Source: Natronomonas sp. (GTDB lineage Archaea; Halobacteriota; Halobacteria; Halobacteriales; Haloarculaceae). From it: DNA of 7,130 nucleotides. Below, one piece after another: positions 4,402 through 7,130 of the stretch. The stretch covers positions 1-7,130 of the forward strand of contig SKKJ01000016.1 in assembly GCA_007121575.1 (NCBI GenBank). The letters are read 5' to 3'. The notes beneath the pieces are model-generated. The model did no database searches, was not told where the DNA came from, and saw nothing but the letters and a program-made list of their open reading frames with translations. The stretch's first letter is position 1, and every line of letters starts with the position of its first letter. A program made the translations under genes and the position numbers.

Positions 4402-5886
4402 ATGCCAGACGGGCGGCACTCGGATGGGCCAACAGAGAAATGCGGCGTGGTAGGCGTCTCACTCGATGGACGGGACGCGGCACGACCGCTGTATTACGCG
4501 CTGTATGCGCTGCAACATCGCGGGCAAGAATCCGCCGGAATCGTCACCCACGACGGGTTCCAACAGCACAGCCACGTCGAGATGGGACTGGTTGGCGACG
4601 CGTTCAGTGCCGACGATCTCGACGGATTAAAAGGGCCGACCGGGGTCGGGCACGTCCGGTATCCGACGGCCGGAAGCGTAACCTCCAGTTGTGCACAGCC
4701 GTTCTCGGTTTCGTTCAAATCCGGTTCGCTCGGGTTGAGCCATAACGGAAACCTCGTGAACGCTGACGAGCTTCGCGAAGAGCTCGCTGCCGACGGACAC
4801 GCGTTTACCAGCGATGGAGACACCGAGGTTATCGCGCACGATCTCGCGCGCAATCTGCTCGAAGCGGATCTGATCCGAGCAGTCAAGCGAACGATGAACC
4901 GTATCCACGGCTCGTATTCGCTGACGATTACTCACGATGACACCGTGCTCGGCGTACGAGACCCGCTGGGTAACAGGCCACTATGCATCGGAAAGCTGGA
5001 TGACGGATATATTCTCGCCTCCGAATCGGCCGCGATAGACGTTCTCAACGGCGAACTCGTCCGAGACGTCCGCCCCGGCGAACTCATCGTCCTCGAAGAC
5101 GAGGGGGCGGGATTCGACTCATATCAACTCGTCGAGCATGAGAACAGCGCACACTGTTTCTTCGAACACGTCTACTTCGCGCGACCGGACTCCCGTATCG
5201 ACGAACAGCTCGTGTACGACGTCCGACGGGAGTTGGGTCGGAAACTGTGGAGTGAGTCCGGCGTCGAAAGCGATGTGGTACTTCCGGTCCCCGACTCCGG
5301 TCGAGCATTCGCCTCCGGTTACGTCGAAGCCGCCCAAGCGGACGGCGCGGAGGTCGCGTTCGCTGAAGGGTTGATGAAAAATCGCTACGTCGGCCGGACG
5401 TTCATTATGCCCACACAGGACGCCAGAGAGCGGGCAGTTCGGCTCAAACTCAATCCGATCAAAGACGTCATCGAAGGCAAGACGGTAACCGTAATCGACG
5501 ACTCGATCGTCCGGGGAACGACATCGACGCAGCTCATCGACCTACTCAGAGAAGTCGGCGCGAAGTCGGTGCACATGCGGATCGGCTCCCCGGCGATCAT
5601 CGCGCCGTGTTATATGGGGATCGATATGGCGTCCCGTAAAGAACTCATCGCCGCTGGCCGCGATACGGACGAGATTTGTGAGGCGATCGGAGCGGATTCG
5701 CTCGCGTACCTGTCCATCGATGCCGTCGCGGAAGCGCTCAAATCGAGTCAAAGCGATCTGTGTCTCGGCTGCGTCACCGGTAAATACCCGTATGATATCG
5801 AAGGGGAATCAACGGACAGAGACGTGATAAGTCCCGAAATCACAGAGGGCGCGAACGATCCTGAAATCGCGGATTCCGACGATTGA
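4402..5886 (+). CDS. purF: Amidophosphoribosyltransferase (PurF)
   Basis: PurF catalyses the first committed step of de novo purine synthesis: PRPP plus glutamine gives 5-phosphoribosylamine. The 494 residues hold an N-terminal class II glutaminase domain (to about 245) and a C-terminal phosphoribosyltransferase domain. The glutaminase shows nucleophile Cys14 (TEKCGVVG), LQHRGQESAG (37-46), GHVRYPTAG (83-91) and SHNGN (113-117). The PRPP loop is VIDDSIVRGTT (364-374). Cys252, Cys403, Cys454 and Cys457 (CLGC) match the four iron-sulfur ligands of the Bacillus-type enzyme, so a 4Fe-4S cluster is expected. Cys14 must become N-terminal, so a 13-residue propeptide is probably removed. The ATG at 4402 is chosen; a TTG at 4375 in frame would add nine residues. 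The acidic C-terminal tail is typical of halophiles. Confidence 0.97.
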   Translation: MPDGRHSDGPTEKCGVVGVSLDGRDAARPLYYALYALQHRGQESAGIVTHDGFQQHSHVEMGLVGDAFSADDLDGLKGPTGVGHVRYPTAGSVTSSCAQPFSVSFKSGSLGLSHNGNLVNADELREELAADGHAFTSDGDTEVIAHDLARNLLEADLIRAVKRTMNRIHGSYSLTITHDDTVLGVRDPLGNRPLCIGKLDDGYILASESAAIDVLNGELVRDVRPGELIVLEDEGAGFDSYQLVEHENSAHCFFEHVYFARPDSRIDEQLVYDVRRELGRKLWSESGVESDVVLPVPDSGRAFASGYVEAAQADGAEVAFAEGLMKNRYVGRTFIMPTQDARERAVRLKLNPIKDVIEGKTVTVIDDSIVRGTTSTQLIDLLREVGAKSVHMRIGSPAIIAPCYMGIDMASRKELIAAGRDTDEICEAIGADSLAYLSIDAVAEALKSSQSDLCLGCVTGKYPYDIEGESTDRDVISPEITEGANDPEIADSDD

Positions 5887-5895
5887 GCAGGGTGG

Positions 5896-5916
5896 ACTCC
5901 GCTCCCGCAACGGAGT
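5896..5916. repeat. Inverted repeat between purF and the kinase promoter
   Basis: ACTCCG (5896-5901) and CGGAGT (5911-5916) are perfect 6-bp arms around a nine-base loop. It lies ten bases after the purF stop and seven bases before the kinase TATA box. It could be a weak 3' hairpin for purF mRNA or a regulatory dyad for the kinase gene. No T tract follows directly. Confidence 0.3.
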
Positions 5917-5923
5917 GAGACAC

Positions 5924-5929
5924 TTTATA
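5924..5929 (+). promoter_or_regulatory. TATA box for the kinase gene
   Basis: TTTATA in CACTTTATACG is centred 28-29 bases upstream of the ATG at 5955. It is close to the haloarchaeal consensus and implies a leaderless transcript separate from purF. Confidence 0.65.
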
Positions 5930-5954
5930 CGTTGCACCGCGTTATCGAAGACGT

Positions 5955-6806
5955 ATGGCTATCCGACGGGTTCTTCGAGCGAGCGTCCCGGAGCCGGCGC
6001 TGACGGCAATAGCCGAGGAGGTCGCTCGCCGCTTCGGTCAGCCGTCGGCAACGTTCGAATGTCTCGAAGCGGACAACTGGCTGTCAGTTCCCTGTGTGGT
6101 CAACGACCGTTGGTTCGTGAAAATAATCGCAAATCAGCATCTATTGGTACACGCGCTGTTGACAACCGGTCGAAATATCGGTGCGTTTTCATCGGGGACA
6201 GAAGGGTTCTTCGAGCGCTTTTCGACGCCATTTGAGATGGCGAAACACGAACTGGCCGCGACGGAACAGATGCGATCGTTGGGGGTCAACGCGCCGGAGC
6301 CTATCGAAGCGTTCGAATACGAAGGATACGGCGTGCTCGTCCTCGAATATCTGCCGGATTTTCGAACGCTCGATGATCTTCCACCTGATCAGACGGAAAC
6401 GTTCGCACCGACGTTGTTCGAAAACCTCTCACTGATGCACAAAGACGGTCTCGGGCACGGAGATTTACGCGCAGAGAACGTCCTCGTCGCACCAAACGAC
6501 GACGGCGTCGACACGCTGTATTTCATCGATGCGACGCGTATGAGAGCCGACTCGATCGACGACGCGAGGGTGTACGACATCGCGTGTGCGCTCGCGTCGC
6601 TCGCACCGATCATCGGCTCACGGTCGGCAGTCGAGGCGGCCTCCTCGGTCTATCCGAGCGCTGACTTACTTGCCGCACGCGAATTTCTGGATTTCGTCGG
6701 TCTTCGCCCAGATCACGACTTCGACACCGCGCTCGTCAAGGGTGAGATCGAAAAGCTCGCCGCAGAGGACGATTACTCGTCGAGTTCCTCCTCGATGAAC
6801 TCGTGA
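5955..6806 (+). CDS. Atypical RIO/Kdo/APH-like protein kinase
   Basis: This 283-residue protein shows the core of a protein-kinase-like fold. It has Lys56 in WFVKII, a probable helix-C Glu99 in KHELAATEQM, the hinge VLEYLP (129-134), the catalytic loop HGDLRAEN (168-175) with Asp170 and Asn175, and the metal-binding Asp192 in FIDATR. DIACALASL follows at 208-216. The catalytic residues are present, but no glycine-rich loop is visible before Lys56. This is more like RIO, Kdo/WaaP or aminoglycoside-phosphotransferase-type kinases than standard Ser/Thr kinases. It is not a canonical Rio1 or Rio2, and its substrate is unknown. The protein ends in YSSSSSSMNS, which is encoded over the 3' end of the convergent NUDIX gene. 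The TATA box 28 bases upstream supports the ATG at 5955. Confidence 0.78.
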   Translation: MAIRRVLRASVPEPALTAIAEEVARRFGQPSATFECLEADNWLSVPCVVNDRWFVKIIANQHLLVHALLTTGRNIGAFSSGTEGFFERFSTPFEMAKHELAATEQMRSLGVNAPEPIEAFEYEGYGVLVLEYLPDFRTLDDLPPDQTETFAPTLFENLSLMHKDGLGHGDLRAENVLVAPNDDGVDTLYFIDATRMRADSIDDARVYDIACALASLAPIIGSRSAVEAASSVYPSADLLAAREFLDFVGLRPDHDFDTALVKGEIEKLAAEDDYSSSSSSMNS

Positions 6807-7130
6807 GCCTGCTCAAAGATCTCACGCGGACCGTCCTGTGTGATCGTATTGACGGCCTGTTCGTAATCGCGCCACTGTAGATCGCGGTGTTCCGACGAGA
6901 GTTCCGCGGACGCCTCGTAGGACTTCGCGATGAACAGATGGACCGTCTTGTGGATGGTGTTACCGTTCGCTTCGAACACGTAATCGTAGTCTTCTCGGAA
7001 GCCGTCTAATAACCGGAAATCTTCGATTCCGGCCTCCTCTTTCACTTCGCGGATGGCGGTCTGTTGTAGTTCCTCATCGCCTTCGATACCGCCTTTTGGG
7101 AACTCCCAATCGCCGGGACGAGACTTGAGC
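6773..7130 (-). CDS. NUDIX hydrolase, Ap4A-hydrolase type, 5' end outside window
   Basis: The minus strand is open from the window edge to a TAA at 6773-6775, with 119 codons visible including the stop. Near the truncated start, PGDWEFPKGGIEGDEEL leads into a perfect Nudix box: G, five residues, E, seven residues, then REVKEEAGI, all conserved positions filled. The preceding WEFPKGG and the later LQWRDYEQA and REIFEQAHEFI match bis(5'-nucleosyl)-tetraphosphatases (asymmetrical), which cleave Ap4A to AMP and ATP. About 20-25 N-terminal residues are probably missing beyond the window. An internal GTG at 7045 would cut the Nudix box and is not a real start. Its last codons overlap the kinase gene by 34 bases. 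Confidence 0.88.
   Translation of the reverse strand, partial: LKSRPGDWEFPKGGIEGDEELQQTAIREVKEEAGIEDFRLLDGFREDYDYVFEANGNTIHKTVHLFIAKSYEASAELSSEHRDLQWRDYEQAVNTITQDGPREIFEQAHEFIEEELDE

Noticed and set aside
4362..4745. A 127-codon plus-strand ORF overlapping the start of purF, with an ATG about 23 bases after the purF TATA box.
   Set aside because: It is extremely Arg-rich and lies out of frame with strongly conserved PurF sequence, so it is a GC-rich shadow frame. Its ATG could at most act as a decoy start.
1..7130. Search for CRISPR arrays, toxin-antitoxin pairs, defence islands or other accessory systems.
   Set aside because: No regular repeat-spacer pattern and no such gene pairs are present; apart from the IS element the genes look like ordinary haloarchaeal chromosome.

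Overview
The window reads as a haloarchaeal (class Halobacteria) chromosome segment of moderate GC content. Four things point that way. The proteins are rich in Asp and Glu. TATA boxes lie about 26-29 bases upstream of start codons with no ribosome binding site, as expected for leaderless transcripts. An archaeal Lsm gene and an archaeal/eukaryotic-type ribosomal protein L37e gene overlap by ATGA. The transposon is of the haloarchaeal IS6 type. The genus cannot be fixed from the sequence.

Layout. Positions 1-275 (minus) hold the N-terminal part of a DUF2342-type zinc-metalloprotease-like protein, cut by the window edge. A 258-base divergent spacer with two inverted repeats and a TATA box leads to a PcpA/MhqO-like two-domain VOC ring-cleaving dioxygenase (534-1493, plus). 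A small single-pass membrane protein (1519-1776, minus) converges on it. Upstream of that small gene lies a complete 696-bp IS6-family element (1824-2519) with 17-bp inverted ends and a perfect 8-bp target duplication. It separates the small gene from an M42 aminopeptidase (2647-3711, plus). A 10-bp hairpin covers the stop codon of the peptidase gene.

The second half is conserved housekeeping DNA: the lsm-rpl37e pair (3797-4152), purF (4402-5886) behind its own promoter and a 20-bp palindrome, and an atypical RIO/Kdo/APH-like kinase (5955-6806). The kinase overlaps by 34 bp, tail to tail, with a NUDIX hydrolase of the Ap4A-hydrolase type (minus strand, running off the right end).

How the genes relate. 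Only lsm-rpl37e is a clear operon, linking an RNA-binding protein with a ribosomal protein. purF starts de novo purine synthesis. The other genes look independently transcribed. No defence, CRISPR or secondary-metabolite system is visible and I do not claim one. The most notable items are the dated-looking IS insertion into a promoter region that carries 31-bp phased repeats, the stop-codon hairpin, the purF palindrome, and the overlapping kinase/NUDIX ends.
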